Positions 48,295-58,250 of a stretch of DNA of 64,000 nt are shown one piece after another. The DNA is from Gonocerus acuteangulatus. Lineage: Eukaryota; Arthropoda; Insecta; Hemiptera; Coreidae. Under the pieces are notes generated by a model. It did not search any database. It was given only the letters and a program-made list of their open reading frames with translations, and had not been told where the DNA came from. A program made the position numbers and the translations under genes. The stretch lies in NCBI GenBank assembly GCA_946811695.1, contig OX328125.1:107925715-107989714 (forward strand), written 5' to 3'. Each line of letters begins with the position of its first letter. Within the stretch, counting starts at the first letter, position 1.

Positions 48295-50607
48295 AAGATA
48301 GATAGATAAAATTCTGTATTTTGTTTGAAAAACAGTTACAGGGGTCTGGCTACAAAACATTATAATAGATAAATAATAATAAAAGAAAAGAGAGAAAAAA
48401 AACCATTTCTCATTGGATCGTAATAAATATAAATAAATAAATAAATATAAATATAAATCTTAATCATAATAAACAGAAAAGTACATTAGATAAATTTATG
48501 AAAAAAAAAAAAAAATATTACTTGCTACTATTCAAAAAGCACAAACGATCTTGTCATTAGAGCTTCCATGGTGAAGTGGAAGAGCCTGAACATTGAGTCC
48601 TTATTCGAAGGTGAAAGAATCAATGTGAGATTGTCTTCATCAACTTCTGGGTGGATATCTTGAAGGTATGTAGTGCGGGCAGATCTGTAGATTGGGCATT
48701 CCAAGAGAAAATGGTCGAGTGTCTCGGGTTTCCGGAGGTTGCATATAGTGCAATCTAGTCCTGTGTCGATCCTGTAGGAGGTGCCTTTAAGATACAGCCT
48801 CTACTCCGAGTCCCTTGAGAGTCTGAGCTGCATGAGGGCTCTCTTCCATTCTATTGGTACCTCAGACTTGATGTACTCCTCACCATAACTAAGAGAGCTT
48901 AGCTGACGATACACAGGGTTGTACTTAGAGTTAAGTACACGTTCAACGTCAACAGATATGAGGTGGTTGTTCCATCTCTCAAGGATTTCGTTCTTATTTT
49001 TCAGCAGCCAGTTGACGTTCGCGGATCGAAATATATCCTTATGCCCCAAGCTGGCTAGAATGCTGTGAAGAGGGGCGAACCACGAGTCTTGAAGTTTCTC
49101 AGGATGGAAAGAGGTCCTATTTAAGATTTTATCGTAGCATCTCCTTGGTAATTCGTTGGGCTCCATAGACTGAAGGGTGATCCACCAGTTGATGGTTCTC
49201 CTCAATATTGCCACCCCTAAAGGTGAACATCCGGATCCCATTCTTATGAAGTGATTTGGAGTAGTGCGACTTAAATGGAAAATATTTTTAAGAAATTTAA
49301 TTTGGAGACGCTCTAGTTTGTCAATATGGCTCAAAGCCCAAACTTCTGACGCGTGCAAAGCTGTTGCCGCAACAATGGAGTCAAACAACCTTATAGATGC
49401 CTCCCAGGATTTCACCTTCCCCCTGACCAGTATGTCCTTCACCTTGCCAAGGGCCTTTGTACCATGGCTTATAAAATGGTCTGCTGCCTTTCTGAACTTC
49501 CCTGTACAGCTAAAGGTTACGCCAAGATATGTGGCGGTGTTGACATACTCGATGGCCGCATTATCTAGTAGAAGAGAAGGTCTTTTCTTCCATCTTGGGC
49601 TTGCTCTGAAGACGACGACTTTGGTTTTACTACTGTTAATTTGAAGTTTGTTCTTTTTTCAATATTTCCCAAGACCAGTTAATTTGGCCTGCGCATCAGT
49701 TCTTGAATCGCCAAACATTATAAAATCATCTGCAAAGAGCAGGCCGATCATGTCATCCCCATGATCTACCTTTAATCCACTGAGGCCCGCAGCATGAAAT
49801 TCTTGAATGATGTCCGATAGGAACAAGGTAAAGAGGGAAGGCGAAAGAGATTCTCCTTGAAGGACACCTGATTGGATGAGAATGTTAAATAGAACAATTT
49901 TCATATTGATTTTTGGGTTGAACTCAGCTTGGTTGTAGAGATTTTTCAATATTCTCATGAGCTTCCTACTTAAACCCAGTCTATTCAGTTTGTTCCATAG
50001 AAGGTTGTGGTCGATGGTGTCGAATGCTTTATGCAAATCAATGAATACAACGTACAAATCTTGTTTTTTCACTTTGATGTACAGAACTATTATACAATAG
50101 AGTGCAAATAAGTTGTACGAGCATGACCTCCCTTTTCTGAATCCTGATTGTTCTATTGGAATTAAATTACAATCTTCTGACCATTGCTTGATCCTTTCTC
50201 CGAGAATCGAGGTGAAGAGCTTTGTACAAGTGTTGAAGAGAGCAATGCCACGATAGTTAGAGGGATCAAGCCGATCACCTCTCTTGAACAACAAACTTAG
50301 AGCTCCTTTAGACCATTCAGCTGGCACTTTCTCAGTCCTCAAAACCTGATTCATTAGATTCAGTAAGTAATGGGTCCATTCAGGAGTTAGACACTTAAAC
50401 ACTTCATACGGGATTCCATCAAACCCTGGAGATTTCCCACATTTGCTCTTGGAAATACATAGCTGCAGTTCTTCCAGCGTTATATCCTCTTCCAAGTACG
50501 GATGTCCAACGTTGAAGAAAGTATTGTTACAAGTTGCCGGAGAAGGATTGGAATACAATACCTGCAAATACTCACACCATTTGGAAGTGCTGATTGATTT
50601 TGGCAGA
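48295..50607 (-). mobile_element. 5'-truncated LINE with near-intact reverse transcriptase
   Basis: Minus-strand non-LTR retrotransposon lacking ORF1, endonuclease and the start of ORF2. The coding part ends at 48528. The 3' UTR runs to about 48295, where (ATCT)n-like repeats may be the tail. Only two coding lesions are visible, a frameshift near 49660 and a TAG at 48801, so this is one of the younger copies here. The motif GVLQGE in place of the commoner GxxQGxxLSP wording and the FADD box are shared with the copy at 57885-60345 only in part. I do not assign a clade. Confidence 0.88.
48528..50607 (-). pseudogene. LINE ORF2: reverse transcriptase and C-terminal zinc knuckle
   Basis: Domains from the N side: KCGKSPGFDGIPYEVFK (fingers), KGALSLLFKRGDRLDPSNYR (motif 1), GFRKGRSCSYN, the catalytic palm strand VVFIDLHKAFDTIDH (first Asp), GVLQGESLSPSLFTLF, and LLFADDFIMFGD (Asp-Asp pair, with Phe for the usual Tyr). 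After the frameshift in an A run at about 49660 come NKLQINSSKTKVVVF, ATYLGVTF and a thumb with ASEVWALSHIDKLERLQIKF. After TAG at 48801 the frame continues to CTICNLRKPETLDHFLLECP, a CCHC knuckle, and stops at 48528. About 690 codons in all. The reaction in an intact element is target-primed reverse transcription. This copy lacks the endonuclease and cannot act alone. Confidence 0.87.
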
Positions 50608-52268
50608 ATAAGGTTAAATCTAATAAAGTACGTCGAAATTTTAAGAAATATTAATTTTTTTTCGAAAATGGCGAACAATACTTCATTTTCTATTTAATAA
50701 AACCACCGAAATAATTGAATGAATGAAAAAATCCCTTCTTACTTTTCTTTCAAATATCATTAGAAATCTGCAGATCGAATTTGAAATTGATCGGGTGAAA
50801 ATTGAAAGCGCTGTTCCGAAAAGTTCATTTTTTTTCTTTTTAATTTTTTTCATAATTTCTTGTAATAAAGATAACAAAAAATACTTTTGATTTTGAAATG
50901 TATGAAAAATTGAATTTTTGGGACATATAAAAATTTTAACGGCACTTAAACATTCCTGGGTACCATTTTTGATTGGAAGCACTTAGACCCACAAAAAAGG
51001 AAATTAAGGGGTTTGTGGCCCTGTCTTGTATCGCTCCACCCGATAAACCTCTGTAATGTACTCTATAAAATACAGTCATATTTTTCGTACAAGGTCACGC
51101 GCATTTTCGAACGCCACTGCAATTGCGCGAACGCCATTGCGCATGCGCGAACGCCATTGCGCGTGAGCAAACGCCACTGTGCATGCGCGAATGCCAGCGG
51201 ACACTTTTTTGTTACACTTAAAGTATTTTTTTTTTCGTACATGGTCACTGCGTATGCGCAAACACTACCACTGCCAGCGGGCACTTTTTTGCAACGATTT
51301 TTTCAGTTTAGTCACCGCTGAAGCATATTTATGCTTAAAAAAAAAGTTACAAGATAGTATTACCCCTCAAAGGGTTATCCAGTCGGTTTTATAATATTTG
51401 GGCATGAAGACAGGAGAAATGTATGTTTGTAGTTGACGAGGCGCCAAGCTGTCTCATTAGACCCTAGAATCCTTCTTAAGTGTATTTCTATGACGCAACT
51501 AGTCTTGGGAACCCTCCTCCAATCTTCTGCTGATAAGGTTATCAGTAGTTGAACACGCTGGATTATCCCAGCTGCCTATTCTAGAGACAATAGGACAGGC
51601 TATTCTTAGCTTAGATTAGGAATGCAGTGGCAACAAGGATCGAGCCAGCTGGCAGCCTTATCGGCGATACTGGAGTTTAGTCTATCCTTAATCAGATACA
51701 CTGATAGCTCTTATCAAATCTACAAGTCTCACATGTGTTTTAGTTATTGGAGTTATTATTACTCGCATCAGCCTTACACTAACAACGCGCAATTGCGTGG
51801 ATTGGTTGCTTGTTATTACTTAAGTTACTTTGAAGTATGATCCTATTCCTAAGGGAAAAGGGCTTTATGTAAAATTTTCTGTTTGTTATTGTTTTTTAAC
51901 GTAAACATATTTTTATTGAATAAGAAAGGATTCATTGATCATTAAATTCTAGTTGTGCCGTCATAAAATAGACAAAATTTCATTTAAGAACATAGTGATC
52001 TAATTCACAAAACCTATTGATAGAAGATACTTTCTGGACGTCCAATAACACATTTCTGTTTTTCTTGCTGAATCAGATGTTTCTGGTGAATATTTTCCTC
52101 AGCCCCCTAACGGTGTACAGATTCACTACTTACAGGAAAACTTCTACATTTAGTAAGCATTATCTCTGTAAATGAAGTGGAAGGTTGAACGATTGGCCCT
52201 TTTATCAACAAAAAAAACTAATAAAGTATTGTTAGGTACCTTTAAATACCCATTGAAAATAACGGAGG

Positions 52269-52271
<3 letters not shown>
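50608..52271. other. Unclassified, with a 20-bp CpG-rich repeat
   Basis: No supported gene. A 20-bp repeat is at 51109-51200. Short open frames through it are artefacts. Confidence 0.45.
51109..51200. repeat. 20-bp repeat, 4.6 copies
   Basis: Perfect 20-bp steps of GAACGCCATTGCGCATGCGC-like units starting at 51109, 51129, 51149, 51169 and 51189, rich in CpG and containing the palindrome GCGCATGCGC. A single-unit version lies in reverse at 32697-32741, and both are flanked by AGCGGACAC plus a T run. Confidence 0.9.

Positions 52272-52272
<1 letters not shown>

Positions 52273-52305
<33 letters not shown>
52273..52305. repeat. (TA)n microsatellite
   Basis: TA run upstream of the palindrome at 52350. 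Confidence 0.97.
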
Positions 52306-52309
<4 letters not shown>

Positions 52310-52349
52310 TCTTCTGAATATGACCCAATATATATTTTTTACTTGTTAT

Positions 52350-52888
52350 TTTTCTTTTTATGGCAGAGGGTCAATAAAGCAGAACACTATTCTTTTTTGG
52401 TTAACTACTTTATTTTCTCTACTTTGCCCGACATGTTTCGTGCCTTTGTTCGCACCTCTTCAGGGGCTTTCCTATGCAAAAATATTTTTTTTGTAAATCC
52501 CAAATTCAAATTTTGTACAATAATAAACATTTATCGTTTCTCTAAATTAATTTACATTTAACCAAATATTATTTTATTAAAAATTCTTATCCTACCTTAT
52601 CCTGGAGACCTACCTTAGGAGAGGACTTCCTGGTAAGGTAGGATAAGAATTTTGAATAAAATAATATTTGTTTAAAATTAAATTAATTTAGAGAAACGAT
52701 AAATGTTTATGATTGTACAAAATTTGAATTTGGGATTTACAAAAAAAAAATTTTTGCATAGGAAAGCTCTTGAAGAGGTGCGAACAAAGGCACGTAACAT
52801 GTCGGGCAAAGTAGAGAAAATAAAGTAGTTGAACAAAATCGAATAGTGTTCTGCTTTATCGACCCTCTGCCATAAAAAGAAAAAAAAA
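52350..52888. mobile_element. 539-bp palindrome with hammerhead-like core
   Basis: Arms of ~250 bp (52350-52599 and 52634-52888) separated by a 34-bp spacer. The arms begin TTTTCTTTTTATGGCAGAGG. On the minus strand of the left arm: CTGAAGA (52463-52457), hairpin GGTGC...GGCAC, GAAAC (52439-52435), then ATGTCGG. The right arm has the same block with two changes in the core (TTGAAGA and GTAAC). Sequence and inverted arrangement resemble paired terminal repeats of a Penelope-like element, whose hammerheads are established. No protein-coding part is present. The right arm touches the right end of a family A copy. Confidence 0.65.
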
Positions 52889-54635
52889 GTCCGACTTGCA
52901 GGAACTGCGTCATCTTAGCGCGGTTCCATTCATATCCCTAGTGTTATTTTGTAGACTTAGAATAGAAACAGTTATTACTTATTATAAGACAGTGACCCTA
53001 TTTTTTCAATATATTCATCTGTGGCAATTCTGCCACAGATGAATATAGTTATTACTTTGTTTGCATCATTCCTAATGTAAACAAATATGAAAAAAAAAAC
53101 ACAAAAAAAAACATGACTTTCGGCTAGGGATGAAACTATCCTAAGCAGAAATTACTCTTTCTGCCGTCCCAAGTTTCGGTCTAAGAAGACTCTTCTACGA
53201 ATATATTTCTAATTTACTTAACTTGCAGTGCAAACATATCCATTTTACTTTTAAATGCAATTAAACAAAATAAAATTGTACATGAAAATGAGAAAGTAGT
53301 GTTATTTTTTATTGAACTACGGCCACATTCAACCACAAAATATAATTATATTTCTAGTACAGAATTTGGCTGCATGACTTCCTACAGGTAAAGGTAACTG
53401 TCAGCTGTCCTAGAATGCTTGATGAGAACAATGAATCTTGATTTATGAAGTGCAATACCAGCCTACCTGAACCGGCCTACTACCTCGACCCGGACTGACT
53501 CTACACAGAGAATATTTACGTTTTCAGTTCTGTTACAGGTTCAAAGAATTTGTATTTATTCCCCTGTTATATTGAGAAATACATCCTCCTCCTAGAAGCA
53601 ATAACAAAATAACAAGAAATAAAAACAGACAAAAAGAACCGTATAAATTACCGAAATCAATTATCGTTTATCAAACTTCTAAGTTATATGTACTTATTTC
53701 TCCGTTTGACATCGCCTAATCAAAACTTTCTTCAGAACCTGTTTTCTAGAGCATTTAGTAAGCTTTCGAATGGAAACCATCCGTTTACCAAGATTCTCAA
53801 CGGTTTTCGAGATACTAACGAAAGTATAAAAGGTTACCAAAACTTTTCTTGTCTGTTAATAAAATATTTTATTCTAACCCTTCCTTTACTCCAAACGTAA
53901 CTAAAATTTCAACATATTAGTGTTGATACAATTCGAACATGCAGAAAATGTTTCAACTGAATCCCATAATTCTAAGTACCAAAATCGAAGACAAAAAGAA
54001 CAGTTCGAAATAGCGGAATCAATTACTTTAAAGTTTTAAGCACTTATTTCTCCGATTTACATCGCCTAATCAAAACTTTCATCAGAACCATTTTTGAAGA
54101 GCATTTAATAAGCTTTCTAATTGTATTCTTCCGTTTACCAAGATTCTCAATCTTTTTCGAGATATTAAGGAAAGTAAACAAAGTTACCAAAACTTTTTAT
54201 GTCTGTTAATAAAATATTTTATTCTAACCCTTCCTTAACTCTAAACGTAACAAAAATTTCAACATATTAGTTTTAATGAAAGTAGAACATGCAGAAAATG
54301 TTTCAACTGAATCCCATGATTGTAAGTACCCAAACCAAAAACGGTATTCAAAAACTATTTTTCCAATTTTCTCGAAAACGGTTAAAGCTATCGCCTTGAA
54401 AATGGTTTCATTCGTTTTCCTAGCCCAAGAAGCCTATAAAACGAGTACTTACAAGCTTATGAACTCAAAAACGTAAGCGTTTCGATTTTTTTTACGCGAA
54501 TTTCGCCCCAAACGCCATCTTCCAGTGGGCGGATTCTGCTGGCTAACGAACTTGACCTTTCAAATTAGACGACGGATTTTTGTACCAAATTTCATCACAA
54601 TCGGACCATTCGTCTTCTATTTAGAGAGCGAACAG

Positions 54636-54694
<59 letters not shown>

Positions 54695-54862
54695 TATACA
54701 TATATATATATATATACAAATTTGAACCACCGTTATTTTCGGTTTCTAGGGGTTCTGAAACGCAAAATTTTCTAGTCGGCACTTCCGGATTGTTTCATTG
54801 TATCAACCTTATAAGCGGGGTTCCTCCCTATGGGGGAGGGAGGAACCGCGCTAAAAGAACAA
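52885..54862 (-). mobile_element. Family A element, reverse, long copy
   Basis: The right end AAAAAGTCCGACTTGCAGGA is at 52885 and CTTAGCGCGGTTCC at 52914. The body is at 53560-54620, with two to three modules each ending GTCTGTTAATAAAATATTTTATTC. (TA)n is at 54641-54717. The hairpin left end GGTTCCTCCCTATGG...GGGAGGAACCGCGCTAAAA ends at about 54858. The interval 53000-53560 is not family A and includes a 36-bp hairpin at 53011, so the copy has an insertion, or two neighbouring fragments are being joined. Short frames such as 54276-54476 read the repeat body. Confidence 0.7.
53011..53046. repeat. Perfect 16-bp stem hairpin
   Basis: ATATTCATCTGTGGCA and its complement TGCCACAGATGAATAT flank a 4-base loop. 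The segment containing it is bordered by the direct repeat AGTTATTACTT (at about 52970 and 53047). Confidence 0.8.
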
Positions 54863-54887
54863 GTAAAATATATATATATACATATAT

Positions 54888-54948
54888 GAAACTAGGTATC
54901 AGAACGGAAATCCGCTAAATTGACGCAGCTCCTGCGACTCGATGTTTT
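54888..54948 (+). mobile_element. Family A right-end fragment
   Basis: GGTATCAGAACGGAAATCCG followed by CTAAATTGACGCAGCTCCTGC and GACTCGATG, a decayed right end in the opposite orientation to the copy ending at 54862. Confidence 0.65.
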
Positions 54949-55424
54949 TAATTTCTAAATGTCCTGTACGGTAGGCTGTAGTTATATTGTAAATTCAGAC
55001 ATGAGATAACTACAATTATAAGCATTACTGCACGTACTGGACCTCTATCCCCACCCCTTCCCTTCCCCACCCCCTCTCCATCCCCTCTCCACCCCTCGGG
55101 ATAGGGGGAGGAGTCAGGAGAGTTGCTGATTAGCGCATGTTGCACAGGCCCCAGTGTTGCCAACTTATAATTGAATATTGCTAACAAGCTATTACTCTAC
55201 CTGCCCGGGTTAAACTTTACAATTACTTCTCATTAGGTTCCAGATGGAGGGTGGGAGGTTTCATAACCACCAGCAATATCCCCAGGTATCGGTCTGTTCC
55301 TAGGAGGAAACGGGTAATTTCACAACACTCCCTTTATCTGGCAAAATATAAAACTCAAGCAAACATAATTCAATTAGATCATAAAGTAATTTAAATTTTA
55401 AAAAAATAAATTAAAAGTTTAAGA
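54949..55424. other. Unclassified spacer
   Basis: No gene. A CCCC-rich stretch lies at about 55040-55100. Confidence 0.4.
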
Positions 55425-55505
55425 TGGAAGCCTGATGGCCGTGAGTACTAAGGACTGCTCAGATTGTTGGTTCCATTCCCACTGGGTGAACTGCCTATGG
55501 ATGAT
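55425..55505 (+). mobile_element. SINE head fragment
   Basis: GCCTGATGGCCGTGAGTACT (A-box side) and GGTTCCATTCCCACTGGGTG (decayed B-box) in the same order and spacing as the SINE at 20084. Confidence 0.5.
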
Positions 55506-55554
55506 CAGTAGTGATTGTCAATTTGGCATGCCTCTATCTGATTGACGGGGCAGA

Positions 55555-55746
55555 TTTTAGCACTTTTCTCCGAAGGAAAGTAGCTATTGAGGTTGCACTC
55601 ATGACGGAATTTTTGGAAAATTTCTTCGAATATTTATCGATCCTACCTAGTAGACACCGAAAATGACCCCATTTAAAAGTTTCGTGGGGAGGAAACAAAA
55701 ACTCTGACCGGTATCGTGTTAACGGACACATATATAACTATATATA

Positions 55747-55795
<49 letters not shown>

Positions 55796-56350
55796 AGTTA
55801 TATATGTGTCCGTTAACACGATACCGGTCAGAGTTTTTGTTTCTTCCCCACGAAACTTGGTATGTAGTATTCCCCAATCAAACGATTGAACGAGTTCGTT
55901 AACCAACAAAATCGGTCCATCTGGAGAGGGGGTTTACTCCGGAGCCAAAGTAGTTATTTGCCAATACCAGCCATAATTTGTGTTGTATTTCAACGAAACT
56001 CGGTATTCATTCTGGTCAACTAAAGAGAAAAATGTGTTGTAAAAATAACCTAAATCGGTTCATTAGGAGGGGGGTTTACTCTGGACCCAAATTACTAATT
56101 TGCTCATACCGGTCGTAATTTCTGCTGTATTGTAACGAAACGCGGTATACATCCTGGGTATCTAATAAGGAAGAAGTGTTGTAAAAAAGAACTAGATCGG
56201 CCTATCGGAAGGGGGGGATTTACTTTGTACTATGTTTGGATTGAATTGAAACAGGTGTTATTTATGCTTTTATTTTAATTATCTATATAGGTTATTTTAA
56301 GCAAATTATTCAGGAATGCAATCGACACTACCCAATTCTGAGGAAAGTGT
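55555..56350 (+). mobile_element. Family B element, right-truncated
   Basis: The left end is TTTTAGCACTTTTCTCCGAA with its hairpin (GCACTTTTCTCCGAAGGAAAGT). Then come ~110 bp, (TA)n at 55741-55791, ACACGATACCGGTCAGAG, and three modules with ACGAAACTCGGTAT and AAATCGG. It fades at GAGGAAAGTG near 56350, short of the terminal CGTGACTTTTTT seen at 62430. Confidence 0.75.
55676..55860. repeat. Inverted repeat centred on (TA)n
   Basis: GTTTCGTGGGGAGGAAACAA through GTTAACGGACACATATATAACT (left) is mirrored by AGTTATATATGTGTCCGTTAAC through CCCACGAAAC (right). The arms are about 65 bp around the TA tract. Only the right arm belongs to the usual family B sequence order, so the left one looks like an inverted duplication. 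Confidence 0.8.
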
Positions 56351-56500
56351 ATTTATTTTTCTAATTCAAGCTCCGCTACCTCGGATATAATCCTAATAAT
56401 ATAATAGGAAAATAACCTATATAGATAATTAAAATAAAAACATAAATAACACCTGTTTCAATTCAATCCAAACATAGTACAAAGTAAATCCCCCCCTTCC
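56209..56500. repeat. 93-bp inverted duplication of family B sequence
   Basis: GGGGGGGATTTACTTTGTAC...AGGTTATTTT (56209-56303) is repeated in near-perfect reverse at 56409-56500. The ~105-bp spacer includes AATTCAAGCTCCGCTACCTC. The right arm ends exactly where the Jockey fragment begins. Confidence 0.85.
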
Positions 56501-56981
56501 ATTCAAATCTCGTTTAAGTACTGAAAACAAACTGATCATTTACAAATCACTACTGCAACCCATTTGGACATACGGTTCAGAACTATGGGGAACTGCGAAA
56601 ACATCGAACATCAGAAGCATTCAAACATTCCAATCCAAGGTCCTAAGAACAATAGTCGATGCTCCCTTCTACGTTTCCAACGTCAACCTCCATAAAGACC
56701 TCAATATCCCACTCGTTAATGATGTTGTATTATCCAGATTCCAACGTTTCCATCCTAAACTTTCCGCTCATCAAAATCCTGAAGTCCTCTCCCTATCAAG
56801 TGTCACCCACCCACTCTCTCCACCGAGGCGACTCAAAAGACATTGGCCTAGAGATCTGCTGCAGCGACCAAGTGAAGTGTTAGCAATGGCTTTCTCTTTG
56901 TTCAAGTACGACAATTTTCTGTGGCTCACCGATCTCTCTTCGACCCCAGCCACTGGTCGGAGCAGAAGGGAGCTTGTGTAG
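56500..56981 (+). pseudogene. Jockey-like ORF2 C-terminal fragment
   Basis: An open frame of about 160 codons ending in TAG at 56979-56981. It includes SRLSTENKLIIYKSLLQPIW then TYGSELWGTAKTSNIRSIQT, FQSKVLRTIVDAPFYVSN, HKDLNIPLV and PPRRLKRHWPRDLL. The LQPIWTYGxELWGTA block followed by FQSKVLR.IVDAP.YVSN is diagnostic of the region after the polymerase in Jockey-clade LINEs. No lesion is seen inside the fragment. The polymerase itself is absent (5' truncation or the inverted duplication boundary). The copy at 29868-30180 is from the same family. Confidence 0.87.
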
Positions 56982-57123
56982 GCACCTCTCAGCGTCATCT
57001 GAGCGTCTTTCTGGCGTTAATCGAGGATGAAGTTGGGAGGCCTTGAGCACAGAACTGTCACACATTGTATCATTCATCATATTACCAGATGTATTTATAT
57101 ACAGGATGTAATAATCAATAAAG

Positions 57124-57183
<60 letters not shown>

Positions 57184-57884
57184 CAAGCTATTGTCCTTTT
57201 GTTGTTATTTTCTTCCTTCTTGTTAGTGAATTGGATATTTTCGCAAGTATATCTGTAGGCCTGACTGTTTTGATAATTTATTTTACTTGTAAGAACCAGT
57301 TAAATTTATGTCTTTCTGGTGATCGCTCGATTGGCATGTCTTGAACTTTGTCCATCCAATCCAGGGCCCGCTTAAGGATATTCCAGGAGATTAATCTTGT
57401 AGGGGTTCCTCTCAAATGTAATTATTCTTCCATTTATCAGGAGGTTCCAATAAGAAAAATATGCTTGCTCATAGATAGAACAAATAATTTAAACAAAATG
57501 GTTATATTAAATAAAACAAATATTTACAATTATATTTACAAGTTTTAACTGCGAGAACATGTAGGAATACATATTTAGTTCCATATATACAAGTATCGAG
57601 AGTTGTGGAGATAATCGAGAAATAGCTTACTCACATTGTCTGAAAATTCACTCACGAATCGTCTGAGTTAATCACTTGCTAAGTAGTCAGAAATATCGTG
57701 TTCGCTGCACTTCGCGGCTACTCACAACAATCTTTTTTTTTTTTACTCCACTGTAATAATAATCTAATTTAAACAGCTGGTTGCCAGGTACGCTCTTCAA
57801 GTGAAGCTCCTTTGCAGCCAAGCTATAATAGTATCTTGTGCCGCTACAATCACTGATCTTACTACATAATGTGGCCTACAATGC
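56982..57884. other. Unclassified, with (TA)n
   Basis: (TA)n is at 57126-57181. No gene is supported, and short frames around it are artefacts. Confidence 0.45.
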
Positions 57885-58250
57885 TTTTGAAAACATTCAG
57901 GTGACAGCTTTCCAATTTGTCAAACTGGCGCAAACCCCATATTGTTGCACCACAAAGAAGCGTACTAGACACCATAGCTTCATGGAGTTTAAGCTTTGCA
58001 TCCCAGCTGTTGCACTTCGACCGCATGCATATATTTCTTACTGCATCGCTAACGACGCTTATTTATGCTACAGAACGATTTGAAGCTTTCAGAAATACTC
58101 CAGTTCTTGAAAATTGGACTAATTCTGCTTCTTCATCATGAAATACAAAAGGCTGCACTTTTTTACTCTAACTTGTTGAAATTTCATTATAATTAATTTG
58201 GATATGTTAACAACTCGACCGTCTTCCCTGCAGTATGAGTCAAATATTGT
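57885..58250 (-). pseudogene. LINE ORF2 thumb region, 3' piece of a split element
   Basis: Reading from the palindrome junction on the minus strand: SYCREDGRVVNISKLIIMKF (about 58215-58156), then after frame changes QPFVFHDEEAELVQ, RNICMRSKCNSWDAKLKLHE and TLLCGATIWGLRQFDKLESC before HLNVFKSIVGHIM and a stop near 57870. The GATIWGLRQFDKLE block matches ASEVWALSHIDKLE of the LINE at 48528. At least two frameshifts and one stop are present. Confidence 0.75.
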
